The position numbers were made by a program, and so were the translations under genes. DNA of 64,000 nt from JAGQVA01 sp033764335 (lineage in GTDB: Bacteria; Bacteroidota; Bacteroidia; J057): NCBI GenBank assembly GCA_033764335.1, contig JANRJC010000047.1, positions 62,001 through 126,000 of the forward strand, given 5' to 3'. The notes beneath the pieces are model-generated. The model ran no database searches and was not told the origin of the DNA. It was given only the letters and a program-made list of their open reading frames with translations. This document shows, in pieces, positions 63,925 through 64,000 of this stretch (position 1 is the first letter of the stretch; each line of letters begins with the position of its first letter).

Positions 63925-64000
63925 ATGGCAAAAAAAGACTATTATGAGGTTTTGGGGGTGAGCAAAAACGTTTCTAAAGACGATTTAAAAAAAGCTTACC
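63925..64000 (+). CDS. dnaJ: Chaperone DnaJ (5' end only)
   Basis: The reading frame starts ATGGCAAAAAAAGAC at 63925 and encodes MAKKDYYEVLGVSKNVSKDD, the start of the J domain; the window ends at Ala-Tyr. With grpE, six bases upstream, it forms the usual co-chaperone operon. DnaJ delivers clients to DnaK and stimulates its ATPase. Confidence 0.92.
   Translation, partial: MAKKDYYEVLGVSKNVSKDDLKKAY

Overview
The window comes from a Bacteroidota chromosome, most likely a free-living or gliding-type lineage. The evidence is a giant secreted protein with a type B C-terminal sorting domain of the type IX secretion system (T9SS), a GldJ-like lipoprotein beside a PorP/SprF-family protein, DUF4290 and DUF5723 proteins, many SPII lipoproteins, and repeated TAnnTTTG promoter boxes (one with a well-placed TTG at N19). 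I cannot name a genus from sequence alone. The core regions look moderate in GC. One stretch, about 5.1-10.7 kb, is visibly AT-rich and stands out as an acquired island.

Layout. 1-3723: 3' part of a giant repeat/PKD surface protein. 3757-5103: a DUF3592 membrane-protein gene cut near its 3' end by an intact IS5-family element (4176-5033, TAA duplication); its original tail survives at 5034-5103. 5229-10741: AT-rich three-gene cluster with a CHAT peptidase-TM-TPR protein and two Fn3-like lipoproteins, the second carrying a LamG-like domain. 10751-13434 (minus): galM-like lipoprotein, a frameshifted DUF1415 gene and a CPBP-family membrane protein lacking the expected histidines. 13522-17880: flavin monooxygenase-like enzyme, PlsC acyltransferase, acyl-ACP desaturase, and two secreted-type Pmp3/YqaE proteins flanking a DUF2752 protein; this looks like a membrane lipid and envelope neighbourhood.

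18012-23208: periplasmic chaperone block (double-parvulin lipoprotein, SurA-N-like lipoprotein, SurA) followed by a MoxR AAA ATPase. 23248-33978: beta-propeller lipoprotein, FAD/Fe-S oxidoreductase, fused isobutyryl-CoA mutase IcmF, VOC protein, bile-acid:sodium-type symporter and a second PlsC-like acyltransferase. 34066-36868: PAS-GAF histidine kinase and RuvB. 36935-39764 (minus): DUF5723 barrel with an unknown lipoprotein. 39927-45870: lipoprotein, NeuD-like acetyltransferase, two tandem EreA/ChaN-like secreted paralogues, TonB-family protein, LPG-synthase-type membrane protein. 45916-51150: GuaB, an unknown exported protein, PspA with a shortened paralogue, a TPR/SH3 membrane protein, and tRNA-Lys plus tRNA-Leu.

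51852-54169 (minus): GldJ-like and PorP/SprF components of T9SS/gliding. 54467-64000: serine dehydratase beta subunit, TolC-HlyD efflux pair, UvrD-type helicase, DUF4290 protein, MurA (Asp in place of the fosfomycin-target Cys), thioredoxin-like protein, GrpE and the start of DnaJ.

The best candidate for an undescribed system is the CHAT-lipoprotein cluster at 5229-10741. Its N-terminal caspase-like domain carries the expected His/Cys dyad and appears to be cytoplasmic. It is joined through one membrane helix to an apparently periplasmic TPR solenoid, and it is translationally coupled to envelope lipoproteins. Its function is not known from sequence. Secondary points of interest are the PspA-derived small protein, the EreA/ChaN-like tandem pair and the His-less CPBP protein.
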